Shown one piece after another: positions 11,736 through 24,040 of a stretch of DNA of 64,000 nucleotides. The DNA lies in NCBI GenBank assembly GCA_963971425.1, contig OZ020519.1, positions 636,028-700,027 on the forward strand. The letters are read 5' to 3'. Numbering within the stretch: position 1 is the stretch's first letter; the number at the start of each line of letters is the position of its first letter. The DNA is from Bryoerythrophyllum caledonicum. Taxonomy: Eukaryota > Streptophyta > Bryopsida > Pottiales > Pottiaceae. The translations under genes were made by a program, and so were the position numbers. Under the pieces are notes generated by a model, which was given only the letters and a program-made list of their open reading frames with translations, ran no database searches and had not been told where the DNA came from.

Positions 11736-14700
11736 TCCTCTGGTGTGAGCCGATTTTGTTTGTAAAGCCTCTTGTTTTTTAACTTTTGTTGATCTAGTTG
11801 CTACGTCTGAAGAGACAAAAAGAATGATATCCATGTAGTTTGTGAGATATGAGGAACGGAGTTGTGTCTCCTCGGTCGATTCACAGTCGCTGTTTGCGAC
11901 GTCATCGTCTAGGTCGTTGTGTCAGTAGGTCTTAGTTGGATTTCCACTGGTTCCTTCTCAAAGTCTTGAGTATGTGTGAGCCTGCCGAGAATGGGCGGTC
12001 TTCACAGTCTTCAGTCTACTTGTGTCTTTGTTTTAATATGGATATTACATATTTCTGCATGAGCATACGTCCTTTGGTGTGTAGATCCACTCCATTACAT
12101 GAAGCGTTGTATACAAGTACATCTTTAGTTACCCTTCAGTTTGCACCAAAGTACTCATATTCGGAGTTTGTTCTCTTGGTCTGTGCACAGGGCATGCATT
12201 GATGGTGAGCATGAGGACTATTTTGAAGAAGCCTGCACTTGAAAACCACCTTGCAGTCCTTGTTAGCCAGCCACCATGTCGTTCTGTTTTTTTGTTCTTC
12301 ACAAACTAAAGTAGAAGTCGAACGACGCAAACACGGGTCTGATGCTTTTATGCTTATTCAGGACAGGTACGATGCACTTCTACTTGAAGAAATCTCTTCA
12401 TACTTGGAGTAACCCCAACATACTTATCGAGTTGGTGGTCAAATCACTAGGCAGTCAATGTGATATCTAACCGTCCATGCTGTCACTATGCAGGCGTTCG
12501 CTTTGCTATTGCTCGTCGAGGAGAATCGGAAGCTATTTTTGGCGAAGGACTGGGGCATCGTCGGATTAGTGGTGCTGTTTGACACTCGATTTCAGGAGGT
12601 TGGCAAACAATTTCCAATCGCAGCTCTTCAGGCGCTCTCTAGAATCGCAAAGTGCTGGAAGCAGATGGTGACTGCCAGCGCGTGCTACCATTTGCGTAAG
12701 TTGGATGATATTATGTAGCACTTGCGTAAGTTGGATGATATTATGTAGCACTTGCGTAAGTTGGATGATATTATGAGATATTCAAGAGAGGTTCGTTGAA
12801 GCAGATCTAAGGTTTTGGGTGTTGTAAGTTCTCTTTATGATTTGGTTTTTATTCTTGGTCCTTAACTTTGGTCAATTGATTATAATTAAACCATTATAAA
12901 CCCTTCATGTGTAAGTATTGTTGATCTCTGTGCTTGTACCTTGTATGTAGTACAAGGGTGGAATTTCTGATATTGAGAGTTGTCATGATGCTACGCAGGT
13001 CTTGTCGGCGTTAGGGTTTGCCCAACAAATTGCAATTTTTGAGAAGAGTGCTGGTTTTCAAGCTTTGGTTCTATATCCAGGTATGTTGACGCCTTACCTT
13101 GTTTGCACAAGTGAAGTTCCATGAACCATATGTAAGAATAAACACAAATCTAGAGGTGGATTTGATGTGGTCCAATTTGAAGATTTTTGTTTGGACTGTG
13201 AATGGGTGAGTTAAGATGTTTCTATCAGTGTCGAACATGTGCATGTGTGGTGTATGATAATTTTCGTGGCAACATTCTCTATATTGCAACCTAGTCGGAG
13301 CTGGTAAGTAACTAAGTATTGCATTTATTATTTTCCAGATTTAATAAGTTTAGATCTTTTTCACCTTCTGATTTGCTTGCAGTGGTGGGACAACAACAAG
13401 ATTTGCATTTGCAGCTCGTTTGAGCAACCTCGATAGAAAGGTACATGTTATAAACATCACTTGGATATTCTTCACATGGGTCTGGACAGAGAGCTGAAGA
13501 TGCATGTAATGCTCGACTATTCTTAGTTATCAATTGCGCCGTCACTAAAAGATTTGCTTCTATTCGGTTTGTAGCATTGTGGAGCGTCACTTATACATTG
13601 TGGATTGTCTTCAGACGGGAAAGAAAGATCAATGAGGTGAATGGGGCATTGAAGAGGGTCGTAGAGGCCATCGCAAACGGAGACTCATACATTCTTTACG
13701 ATTCTTTACGGTGACGGTAAGCTCACAATGCTTCTACATGTGAGATTTTGTCATTTACATATCAAGTTTGTAATTGCGGATGGGTGTTTTATTTTTATGA
13801 GCAAAGTTTGGGTGATTGTTGCTTATGTGCAACTTTCTTTTTGAAGTAGAATGTATCATGGCTCTGTAGATATAAAAAAAAGACTTGTCTTCCTTGTATC
13901 ATAGATATGGAGAGAGTCTTCTTTATTTTTTTGTTGTTGTTGAGGATTTTGTTTTGATGTATTACATTTCTTGCGTGCAATGTCTCGTTTGATAATCTAT
14001 TTCACTTATTGTCTATTGGTATGGTTGCTTCAGTTGGGATCGTGCACTAGAGATAGTTCAAACATTTTTGTCTTCTATTGCAAAGAAATATGTGATTTTG
14101 CTAGAGGTGACAGTTTGGGTTATGGAATTTAGTTTGTTGATGAAATTTGTGAATGGATAACCAAGGTCATGAATATACACGCATGTAATTGCGTTTTTCA
14201 AGTGAGTTGGTTCTGATCACATACCATTCATGGATATTGCTTTAGGTAGACTCCTATATCTTGGGCATGGCAAGTGCAGATCCGTGAAGGCGTTTTACGA
14301 GTTGAATTGCCAATCGACTCGGGTGAGTTGAAATTCTCGATTGAATTCCTCAACTGGTTTTAATTGAATTCCTCATATCATGTTATCAATCCCTGACATA
14401 CAATTTGTCTTCATATGAAGTACTAGGCTTCTTTACATATGCACTCATGTTTTTAGTTCCAACATACAACTTGTTACCTACAATTGTACTTCTAAATTTT
14501 TTTTATGTCTTAAATTTCTAGCACACAACTTCTTGACTACATTTAGCACTTGCATTTTTAGTTTACACCTAGTGTATATTGGACATTATTTCCCGACATA
14601 CATGTGTGTTAAGCACTGGATGTATTTGAATTTGGAGGTTTTCATGGTGTTGAAGCTTGGATATGAATGTGAGCTTTTTCATGGATGTGTGAAGGTATGT

Positions 14701-15178
14701 TATTCATAGGTGTGTCAAGATGTATTATTCATGGGTGTGTAAGGATTTGGATTCATGGTGTTTATTCTAGTTCCATCAATTCCATTTCATTCTCTCTAAA
14801 TGAATTTATTCCAAAGAAATTCGTAAGAGATTTGAAGAATGTGTGCAAATTTCATGTTCAAGGAATGCAATGTTTATATAACAAATGTGATCCCAAAATT
14901 CATTGTACCACAAACATAAGTAAATCTTGCATTTTAAAGTTTTTCATGGGAGAGCCGTCAAGTTGGCCTTCCTTGTCACTGTTCATAGAGCACTGCTTAC
15001 GCAAACACATACCCATGAATATCACATCTTTACACACCCATTGCAAATACATCTGGACACACCCATTAACCTCGACACACCTATGAATTAGATGATAGTT
15101 GATGAATTTCTAATCTGAAGGTATAAGTCTTCCTTGACTTTAATGCATTTTTGGTATCCTACAGAGTGAAATTTTTCC
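11736..15178. other. Intergenic region with no convincing gene
   Basis: Several ORFs of 60-133 codons occur, for example 12,488-12,718 and 14,685-15,086. None has recognisable domain features or consistent splice structure. The stretch from about 14,600 may contain degraded 5' sequence of the DUF7869-type transposon that follows, but I cannot define its end. Confidence 0.4.
12689..12776 (+). repeat. Three tandem copies of a 30-bp unit
   Basis: The unit contains CTTGCGTAAGTTGGATGATA followed by TTATGTAG. Copies at about 12,689-12,718, 12,719-12,748 and 12,749-12,776 are nearly identical, which suggests recent expansion. Confidence 0.85.
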
Positions 15179-16513
15179 TTGTATTTATGGTTCACTATTC
15201 GCTTTTTAAGATTAAGCTGGCCTCTGATGGTATTGTTCTTAAAGGCCAAATTTAGTTGTACTCTGTTGTTATTATTTCTAGAGGGTTGTTCTCATTTTAC
15301 TTTTTTTTCAGTGTTTTATGTATGTTTTTTCTATAGTTTTATGTTGCGGCAATTATGGACGATTATTAAGCTGGATAAGAAGACCGGATGGATAGACTTT
15401 GAGTTTTCTGTAAATGGCACATATGTGTGCCATGGATGTTATGCTCATGTTTTAGGTTACTCTCCTAGGCAATTGGGGAGATGGAAGAAAGACATTTGTG
15501 AAAGAGCGCAACGAAGCGCAATGCATAGAAATGCTCTCAAGCCCCGTGAATCCACACATGTGTCGGTTGCTCGTGCTTTATTGCAAAACTATGTGAAGGG
15601 TTGTGGATGTGTAAAACCCCATCGACGTCACCTACTGAAAAATGATGGTGTTTTTGTACCCTTGGTCCTTCTATCAATGAATGCCAAGAAGAGAGATATG
15701 TTGGCTTTGATGAATGGCGGTTTTGATGAAGCAAATAAAGAGCAGATAAGCGTTTTAGCATTTCATGCAATGTGGCATGAATCTTTCCCACATGTCCAAA
15801 TCCCAAAGACTTCTCGTTTCTTAAAGTGCAATGTTTGTTGGGAATTTATCTGGACTTTAGAGAAAGTTGTGAGCAATACCATGAAAGATCAATTGAAAAA
15901 GACCTATCAACAGCACCACGAATTGCAATGCCAGGAACGAGACGCTTATAACGAAGTGAAGTTGAACTCCAAAAACATGCCATACCAATATATGTCCATA
16001 GTTGTAGATGGGGTGGATCAAAATACGATGATGGTTCCGAAGATGCGACAGTCGGTAAAGAATATTGAAGACCGCTACGTGAAAACGCATTTGTGTAGGA
16101 TATTGGTGCACACATGGGGTTTATGTTGTGACTTATGGATAAATGCGCATTACAAGCATGATAGCAATCAAGTCGTTACATCCATCATGAAGGTCTTGAG
16201 TTGTGTGCACAATGCAAGAGGTGGACTGCCACCTATTCTATGCATTCAGGCACACAACTGTGGCCGAGCAAATAAGAACAAGTACATGATGGGGCTATGC
16301 GCGGCTCTAGTTGGCCTCACGTATTTTGAAGAAGTCTGGGTGGGTATTCTTCTTGTTGCCACATACACTTGGATATAGACCAACAGTTTAGTTGTATATC
16401 TCATGTTCTGAAAGGTGATGACGTAGAATCACTCTCAAAGCTTTTAGAACTTATAGAGATTTAGATTCTACTCCATAGGTATAAACCAATCCAATATGCT
16501 CAATTGGTGAATG
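15179..16513 (+). pseudogene. DUF7869/KDZ-like transposase, 5' part, frameshifted and split
   Basis: The ORF of 399 codons contains NGTYVCHGCYAHVLGYSPRQ, resembling the N-terminal Cys-containing region of this family. Further along are SIVVDGVDQNTM, KTHLCRILVHTWG, a PPILCIQAHNCGRANKNKY block and a segment before a broken GHTH-DID motif. These correspond to the DUF7869-type domain, probably an RNase-H-like transposase core, found in TEs of algae, bryophytes and animals. The ORF ends early: near 16,355 a missing base turns the expected sequence out of frame. The next frame reads HLDIDQQFSCISHVLKGDDV and SLSKLLELIE, so the gene is frameshifted. It is then cut by a gag-like element at 16,514 and resumes at 21,049. 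Confidence 0.65.
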
Positions 16514-17875
16514 TCGTAGTCTAGTGGTTCGTAATTCTGAAAGTTAACTAAAATAAACCTTAAGCGAGCCGACCTGACCAGAGTATTTCCACGGATTTTT
16601 ATCATGTGTCAAACTCTCTAAATCTCAACAACACTTTACACTTAATACCTTAGCACATCCTGGAGAATGGCTTCCTTGGTACCTCAGTGATGGGTAACAA
16701 GTATCGACAAGTGTTTAGTTTAAACTCTGTTAAGCATCATAGTAGTTTTCCGGTAAGTTTATGTAGTGCCCGGAAAGCCACTACCCTCTATTAGGCCACA
16801 ATATCCACAATCTAACTCTACACCTTGAAAGAGTTTAAAGGTTGCAGCTAGTTTACCGGCCTTTACAATCTACCGGAAAATAGTTCCGGTAAACCGATCA
16901 CGCAAAACCGGGTTCAACTACAACCACACTCAATGAATCCATCAAAGAAGATACAAGAATCACAACAGTTTAATACCAAGCAAATCACATAAGCAAGACA
17001 ACCTTCCAACAAGATCAAGGGATCTCATCCACTGTAAGGGTAAAAATCCCAAAATATTCCGGACTTAGGCTTAGCCGGGATCTTCCCCAGTGTACCAAGA
17101 GGGGGGATATCACCCCTCCTCTCCACCAATCCAAACGCTTTCCACTTAAGGGAGGCTATCACAAATAGCCGTGGGCTTTCTAGATCCCATCGGATAAGCA
17201 GCTCTTTCCAGTCCCATCGGTTAAGGGTTTGGAGTAGATCCCGGATCTTACTCCACTTATCTAACTTTCTACAACCTCCGGAAGCCTCAACTCACATTCA
17301 ATCACACATCATTCAACAAGCCACAACTTTTCACATCCTAGCAAAGACTCAATAGGAGGACTCAACCCTCTCTCTCTCTACTTACACAAGCTCAACAAAG
17401 AGTCTAGACACAAGCAATGAAGACAAGACATAAAGAAAGAATTAAAGAGAAGAGTACTTGAACCAAGAGCCTAAGGCTTTTTAAGTACACAAAGGCTACT
17501 AGCTACCCTCCAAAACTAGATCCCCAAAAGGTATAAATGGCATCTAGCTCCTAGTGAGTGTACAAAAGTCAATAGCTATCCTCCAAAACTAGATCCACAA
17601 AAAGATAATATGGCATCTGGATCCTAAAATCAAGGGCAGCTTACTCATCGGTGGATTACCGCTAGACCAAATAATCGCAACACTCCCGGTTTACACCAGT
17701 AAAACATTCCCTAAAAAAAGTAAGTAGCCGGAGAAATCACTCAAGTGGTAGTGACCGGGTGCGCAATGGAGTCCATCGACATCACTACTCTCACCCTAGC
17801 ATTTAGATTTAGCAACTTTAACAACATCCCACGGATAGGATAAATCAACAATAACACATAACATAAAACAAAGGC

Positions 17876-18202
17876 TCAACCAAAAGACTCATCCGGAGGA
17901 GTGGAATTATCTTCCGGTTGATCCATAGTGGGATTGACAAGAAGATTGAGTGTACCCACGAGTACATGGTCAAGAGAATCTACCGGAAGATTGGAAATCT
18001 CAACCGGGAGATCTATCGGAGGATTGAGACTATCCACCAATAGATTTGATGTATCTAAAGATACATGAGGAGTCTCCATTAGATCAATAAGCATGCCTAT
18101 TGAAGACTCAACCAAAGAATCCGGTGGTAAAAAAGGAAGATCAACCAGTTCATTCCCGGTAGATTTTATCGGGAGGCCTCGTTTCTTCTTGTAAACTTTC
18201 AC
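17876..18202 (-). CDS. C-terminal Val/Leu/Asp-rich repeat region of the gag-like protein
   Basis: This 108-codon ORF is in the same frame as the 399-codon ORF upstream and is separated from it by one stop codon near 18,233. Copy 1 has no stop at the corresponding place (QSLVIRADSPSFKE against QCQVS-stop-AYFPSFKE), so the stop looks like a mutation and the ancestral protein probably ran through. It contains degenerate repeats such as NLLVDSLN, NLPVDSLD and NLLVNP, and a basic start (KVYKKKRGLP). Function is unknown. Confidence 0.5.
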   Translation of the reverse strand: MKVYKKKRGLPIKSTGNELVDLPFLPPDSLVESSIGMLIDLMETPHVSLDTSNLLVDSLNPPIDLPVEISNLPVDSLDHVLVGTLNLLVNPTMDQPEDNSTPPDESFG

Positions 18203-18232
18203 ATCCGTCTCCTTGAAGGATGGAAAATATGC

Positions 18233-19432
18233 TCAGCTCACTTGACATTGAATGGATGGATCATCCTCCTCTACAGAAAGAAAATTGTTATAGACAAATC
18301 TTCTCTTCTTCTGGGGTGGGCTCCAGACTTGCAATGGCATGGTGGCACTCGCTTGACCAGCAAGTAACTTGGTCAATGCCACCATGGTTTCTTGAGCCGT
18401 GATCTTCGAATCATGATGCTCCTTCTGAGAGGTTCGAAGATCTTTCTTTGCCTTGGTCAATTGTTCTCGATATTTCCGGGCTGCAGCCAAGATGTTGCTG
18501 GTGTTCTCCACTCCAAATACCCTCCGGAGAGTCCTCTGAAGCCTATATGCCTCCAAAAGCTCCATCTCCAGCTGTTGGACATCTCTGATCATCTCCCGGA
18601 AGAACTTCGCTATGTTCTTCACAAGAGTGAGACTCTTGGATGATGATGGTGGTGACGGTGGTTTCTCCCGGTGAGACCGAGAGGTCCTACCCTCTCTCAA
18701 AATTTCCTGCGATGATGAGGCTTCTCGCGGAATTGCCGTTAACGCCAACCGGAGCTTCGTATGTTGGGGAAGGGCCCGGGGAGCATGACCCTGAGGAGCC
18801 ATCTCTTGTCTTTCCATTCTCTTCTCTTCCGGCTCCAGACAATTGTGATGCTTATACAAGTGCATGAGATATGGAGCCAAGATAGTCTTGGAACATCCAC
18901 CTTGTTGAATTGCCCGGAGTTGAGGCAAAATTGCCTCTTCCAATAGAGACCCCCAATCCGAGAAGGAATCCTCAAAAAATGCATGAATATAGGTTGTAGC
19001 TAGCCAAGGTGAGGCTCTTTCACGTTGGTTAAGGTGGAAGATTGGATTTAAAAACTCAACCACCCTCGACAACCGGTGGTTCGTGAATTGATCACTCCGG
19101 TAGCACTCCGACATATCGTAGGAACTCGACACATGTTTGTCCAGCAACTTCCGGGTGACCTCGGGTGTCCACCCCTCTTCTTGACAAAAGGAATACACCT
19201 CACGCCATACTTCCGTAGTCGATGACCGGGAATTAGCTCGGTAGACTCTCCGGGGTGTCCCGGGTGGATGCAACTCTGCCACCGTACATTCCTTCTGGAA
19301 GACCCTAGGCTTCTCGTATAGTCCTCTGCAACCCATCCGGATGAAGTCATCCTGTAGCTGTCCACCTTTTTGAGTTCCCTTCCACTTGTTCGGGTCAACC
19401 TTTGAAAGCGTCAGTGATATTAATAGAGCCAT
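18233..19432 (-). CDS. Gag-like protein of copy 2, intact 399 residues, unknown family
   Basis: I do not recognise this protein. Residues 1-205 form a domain conserved in all copies: MGCRGLYE at 33-40, VAELHPPGTPRRVY at 51-64, RSDQFTNHRLSRVVEFLNPI at 112-131, AFFEDSFSDWGSLLEEAILP at 151-170, and LAPYLMHLYKHH at 185-196. Residues 205-265 are basic and Ser/Pro-rich. Residues 268-360 look like a coiled coil rich in Leu, Gln, Arg and Glu. A basic PPQKKRR stretch lies at 372-378. The layout (conserved helical domain, linker, coiled coil, basic tail) resembles a TE structural protein, but there is no CCHC zinc knuckle. The start at 19,432 is supported by the matching start of copy 1. This is the only copy still open over the whole domain. 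Confidence 0.65.
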   Translation of the reverse strand: MALLISLTLSKVDPNKWKGTQKGGQLQDDFIRMGCRGLYEKPRVFQKECTVAELHPPGTPRRVYRANSRSSTTEVWREVYSFCQEEGWTPEVTRKLLDKHVSSSYDMSECYRSDQFTNHRLSRVVEFLNPIFHLNQRERASPWLATTYIHAFFEDSFSDWGSLLEEAILPQLRAIQQGGCSKTILAPYLMHLYKHHNCLEPEEKRMERQEMAPQGHAPRALPQHTKLRLALTAIPREASSSQEILREGRTSRSHREKPPSPPSSSKSLTLVKNIAKFFREMIRDVQQLEMELLEAYRLQRTLRRVFGVENTSNILAAARKYREQLTKAKKDLRTSQKEHHDSKITAQETMVALTKLLAGQASATMPLQVWSPPQKKRRFVYNNFLSVEEDDPSIQCQVS

Positions 19433-21048
19433 GTTGTCCGGGATGGACTAGCTTCGTGATGTGACTGTACCTCCGCCAATCTCTTTATCAACTTATCACA
19501 ACCTCCAGTCCCACCCGGAAAACATTAGTATATCGGACAATAGGTGTACTTTCTCCGGAACACTTTACTAAACTAACGTGGATGCAGGTATCTCACCTAT
19601 CTAGTAATACGACAAACAAATCAACATCACAATTGACCACTTCAAGTAGATGTCTTGGGAGAACAAGAATTTGGAAGGGGATTTTGTGGTTGACTGGGGA
19701 GACCGGGAAAAAGATAGAAATATTAGACAAGACCTAGAGATGAGGGGAGAATGGAGAAAACATTACATAAGACTTTGCTACGAGGCCGGGACAATGGAAA
19801 ACAAACTAGGACATACAAATTCTAGATAAAGTCTACCCGGAGACTTTTCTCTAGATCGGAAAGGAGGTAACTGGAGGTCACCCCGGGAAAAGGAAAGAGA
19901 GAAGACATCTAATTAACAAGAAAGTTGTACAAACAAGAAAAATCCATCAATTGGAAAAAATCACCTTGTCTTCAACTTCTTGCCACCTCCTTGTTGCACC
20001 CGCAATCTCCTTGAAATCGGAGTCTAGTATTTGAGTCTTCTTGCCGCGGTCGTGAATCTGCTTGCATCACCTCCACGCCTATGAATCTCCACCACCGTTG
20101 TCAAAAGCCTCCTCCACTATCATCTTCTTGCAAACCCTAGGTTGGACGCTTCAAACCTTAGGTGCCACCAACCCTCTTCAAAAAACCCTAGCTTCCGCCC
20201 CCTTCCTTCACGCTTCCTTCAACACACCCTTGAAAAGCCTCCTCCAACAACCTTGAAATCTCCTTATCCTTGAAATCACCTTCCTTTTCTTTCCTTCTTC
20301 TTCTTCACCTTGCTGCAATCCAACTTTTCTAAAAGAATCCACACCTTGAGAAAGAGAGAGGGAAAAACTAGAGAGGGAGGCTTCCGGCGAGAGAGGGAGA
20401 GGAGCGACGAGGAGAACAAATTCGGGAGGGGGGGTTGGTGGAGAGGGGTTGTGACGTCTGAAGGGAAGGTTGTTGGCCGAGGGAGGGTCGGAGGACGCAA
20501 CCGGTTGCGGGTTGAGGCTTGGTTTCTACTCGAGTACCCGACCCATACCCGGGTGGGTACCCGAGTTTTTTTTAATTTTTTAATTTATCATTTATCATTT
20601 TATTTAATTTATATATATATATTTAAGTATTTTCCTCATATAAATTTAAGTGCCTATTTTCTTCAATAAAGACTTAAGACTTCTACAACAACAAGGTAAA
20701 AACCTAAACAACTACTACTAAAACTAACACTACCAAATATACTATCTAGTTGATGAAGACCTTGACTGGCTAGTTTAGTTTTTAGTGGTGATTTGGACCT
20801 TTGTCTCGGAAATCCTTCTTGGACATTCTTTCTAGGTCTTTACGGGCTCAACCTAGATGGTTTTAAGGCCCGGTTATATCACCCCTTTAACACTTATTAA
20901 CTAGTTAAACATTCACCAACTCTCACTAATTATTGTACAACCTACTTCTACGAAATACTAACTATTTTGCCGGTTATCTAAGACCAAAAATCACAATTTA
21001 ACTAATTTTTTTGAAAGGGGCAACTAAGTGGGAGTTTCAGACTCCGAC

Positions 21049-22000
21049 AATGGAGAATATTTGGGATTAGAAGGAGTACATAGCTTCGCACTTATTCTCC
21101 AATAAAAGTACAGCTTTTACAGGCGTGGGTGAACCACACCACTTTCACTTCTATCAACAAAACAATCGTCATCATGTGCAGAGTAAAATGTATGTTAACA
21201 ATGCATGGGGACCAATTCACGGTGAACCATTTTTACTTAGCGTTCCCGACGTGCGCAAGAAACCTGGATTTTTCTGAGGTTTTCCAATGTGATCCGGAAG
21301 AAATTCAAGCACTTCGATCGTTTGTGATTTTAAAAGAACGTCAGCTATATAGGCATTCATAATTGGATGCATCAAAGGAGTCTTTGCAATCATATTGGAA
21401 TATCATTAGGAAGACTGAGGATTTCATTCAATTTCTCGATGAATATCCAGGTACTGATAGAGGTGCAGTGCACAAGGCATCATCATTTTGGTGGACTATT
21501 CCTAGAGGCAAGGGAAATGGAACCCATGGTCAAGAGGATGAACGAAACTTCTCCGCCGTACTTTCATTATTTCCTGACGTTGAACATCGTGGGTACTTTG
21601 GACCTCGAAGTAAGGCGCCAATCAATCTGGGACCTAAGAAATTGACAACAAAGAAATAGAGGGTTCTTGCTTGCCTTCAGGGACAACAAGAGATACAAAG
21701 CTTTTAACTTCACCAAGGGGCCTAGTTTCAAATGTTGTGCCCATGGAACGTGAAAGATGATTTGACTTTGATCCACACATAGATGTTCATGTTGGTGACT
21801 TTGTTGGAGTCCAAGCACCCAAAGTTGCATAAGAGAATGGAGAAGCATTTTGGGTGGCAAAGGTTTGGGAGGTACGAAATGTGGCAAGGTCGAATGGAGA
21901 ATTTCTTGCTTTGTAGTATCTACCTAGTGCATTGAAGGGCGTTCGTGAAGGACCAAATGCAATGCGGCCCCTATATGCAAATTGCCTAGTTCGGTCGTGG
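21049..22000 (+). pseudogene. DUF7869/KDZ-like transposase, 3' part
   Basis: Across the inserted element, codons from about 16,465-16,513 join 21,049 onward in frame: HRYKPIQYAQLV continues into NGEYLGLEGVHSFALILQ. Downstream, fragments in shifting frames (21,129-21,362 and 21,363-21,659) look like one protein interrupted by stops, for example one after LILQ near 21,097. The 3' boundary is approximate. Confidence 0.5.
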
Positions 22001-24040
22001 AAGCCAGATCGGTCTCACAAAACAAAAGATTAGGTTGAAGCGTCGACTCTGTTTACATCTTGGACACATAACACATCGTTTAAGACTGAAATGGTGACGC
22101 ATCAAGGATATTCCACGGAAAAGAAGATTGTTCTTCCAAAAGAACAACATGCTCATTTTGAGGGTCATCTCTTACTTTTGCAAGGTGTAGGATCAGCTGA
22201 TGGCCATAGAGATTAAAATAGTATGGTCTGTAGTTGTAGCTAGACTTATGAATGTTGTAAGTCACATGGATTGATTTTATTAGGTAAGAAGCGACAAGCT
22301 TTTATTATAGATGACATATCTTAGTAGTTAGTGAATGGTGTAATCAAGGATTTTAAATAGGTATTTTATAATGGAATTATAGATGTCTTTGTTAAAATTC
22401 AATAGATACAAAAGTATTGTATATGGACTTGTATAATTGGAAAGTGCATCCACAATTGGGACAAGAGGGAAAATATTATAATGACTAAATTCTCACAATA
22501 ACTTCATAGATATACCAATACATGTTGAGTTTATTGTCTTTGCATATTATCTTTAAAACCAAATTTTGGAACTCTTCAATTATGTCATTACATAAGAACA
22601 AAACATAAGCCCATTTTTGAAGAATTCAAATTTTTATTCTTTAAATCACATATACACTTTAAATCCTCATTTGAGTATTTTGGATATTAGTGACCATGCA
22701 ATTTTTCTCATAGAAGTCATGGTTTAGAAATAGAGTTTACAAGTTCCCAATGGAGTTTTTTCTTAATGTTCTAATATTTGTTGGTCTCTTTAGTATTCGG
22801 GAAAACGTAATTTGTGACATATTTGTACGCCATGCGACGTTTTCACGAATAGTGTGTTAACATTAATAGCTCCACAAACGAAGCAAGATGCATGGCCCCA
22901 GTATACGACATGAGAGTTATCACGAGGACTGCCTCGACATCACGTCCGGATCTCCCTATTTACCCTGGTCGAGCGTTGCAACAGGCCTCAGGCTTGGAAA
23001 GGTTGGGGAGGTTCCAGCCCCTACTTTTATGTTGGAGGGGGCCTATTCAAAGAGGAGTCTCCCTAGGTAGGGTAATTTTAGGCAAATCCATCACGTCCGA
23101 TGCTTGAAAAAGCCCTTAAAACTCAGAGTGCGTTGCTTGGAAACGCACTTTTGACTCTCTGTGCGTCGCTTGAAAATGCTCTGCTCTTGCCAAATCTCAA
23201 CGAAGGTCGTAATTGAATTCTGCATGGTGGATGTGAGGCTTAAATCCGTCACAGTACTTGAAAACTACAGAATCGTAGATGCTGCTGCTCATGGAGGATA
23301 CATCAGGAAAATCCCAGACCCTCGCTGTAATGTAAAAAATATATATTCTTTATATGAGAAAAACCATATACAACTTGCATGTGATAATCATACACAACGT
23401 GTATAAAATCTAACTGCAAACAATATCATCTTGATACCCCTCGAATTCATATCATAAAATTGCAATATGAAATTTATATGTTTTGACTTTTGATACAAAT
23501 TTTATATAAAATTGATATGATTGAGATATATCTAAAATCTTATATATATATTATATGGTAAAAACTTTATATTGTAAATATATATACTAAAATACGATAT
23601 AGCGTACATAAGAATGTTATATAGTATTTGCATAAGTTAAACTTGATATGATATGCATTTAAAGTATTTCATATACAGAAACGATATAAATACTAAATAA
23701 AGTATTTTGTATACAAAAAAAATATGGAAAATATATAGATTTCATATACAAGTACAACATTTACATAAAAATGGAACCAGAATATGTTACAATGTATTTT
23801 GAAGCCTTCAACGTCTTTGTCCTACCAATATCATCATTTCTTTTTATGTGTGAAAAAATAAATTATGTAGATCATAATCAATTGTGAGAAACTAATTTTT
23901 TCCTCACCATTTTACAAATTCTCAATCAACTTTTTTATTAGCTTTTTGACCAAATTTTACTGTCAAGAGTCCAAAACATCAAGAATATCCTCAATGGTTA
24001 AACTGATGTAAAAACCATCTAGAGTTCATATAATCCTTAT
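22001..24040. other. A/T-rich intergenic DNA with a short G-rich repeat
   Basis: No gene was recognised. Around 23,013-23,055, CCCCTACTTTTATGTTGGAG followed by GGGGCCTATTCA matches sequence at 60,693-60,755 next to the transporter gene. From 23,330 to 23,770 the DNA is strongly A/T-rich with many ATATAAA/TATATAT runs. Weak ORFs at 22,888-23,107 overlap the short repeat and are not supported. Confidence 0.5.

Larger units (their letters stand above)
16514..21048 (-). mobile_element. Gag-like repeat element, copy 2 (complete, 4.5 kb)
   Basis: The element lies inside the DUF7869-type transposase gene. The flanks share AATG (16,510-16,513 and 21,049-21,052). The termini are short inverted repeats, GTCGTAGTC on the left and GACTCCGAC on the right, so the exact boundary is ambiguous by one to three bases. 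Joining the flanks gives an open frame through the transposase, which supports a clean insertion. The minus strand encodes a 399-residue gag-like ORF (18,233-19,432) and a downstream in-frame ORF (17,876-18,202). The leader at 19,440-21,040 contains GA-rich and CTT-rich stretches and ends in AACTAATTTTTTT. No LTR pair and no polymerase were found. The right terminus can form a small hairpin (GGAGT...ACTCC). Confidence 0.75.
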
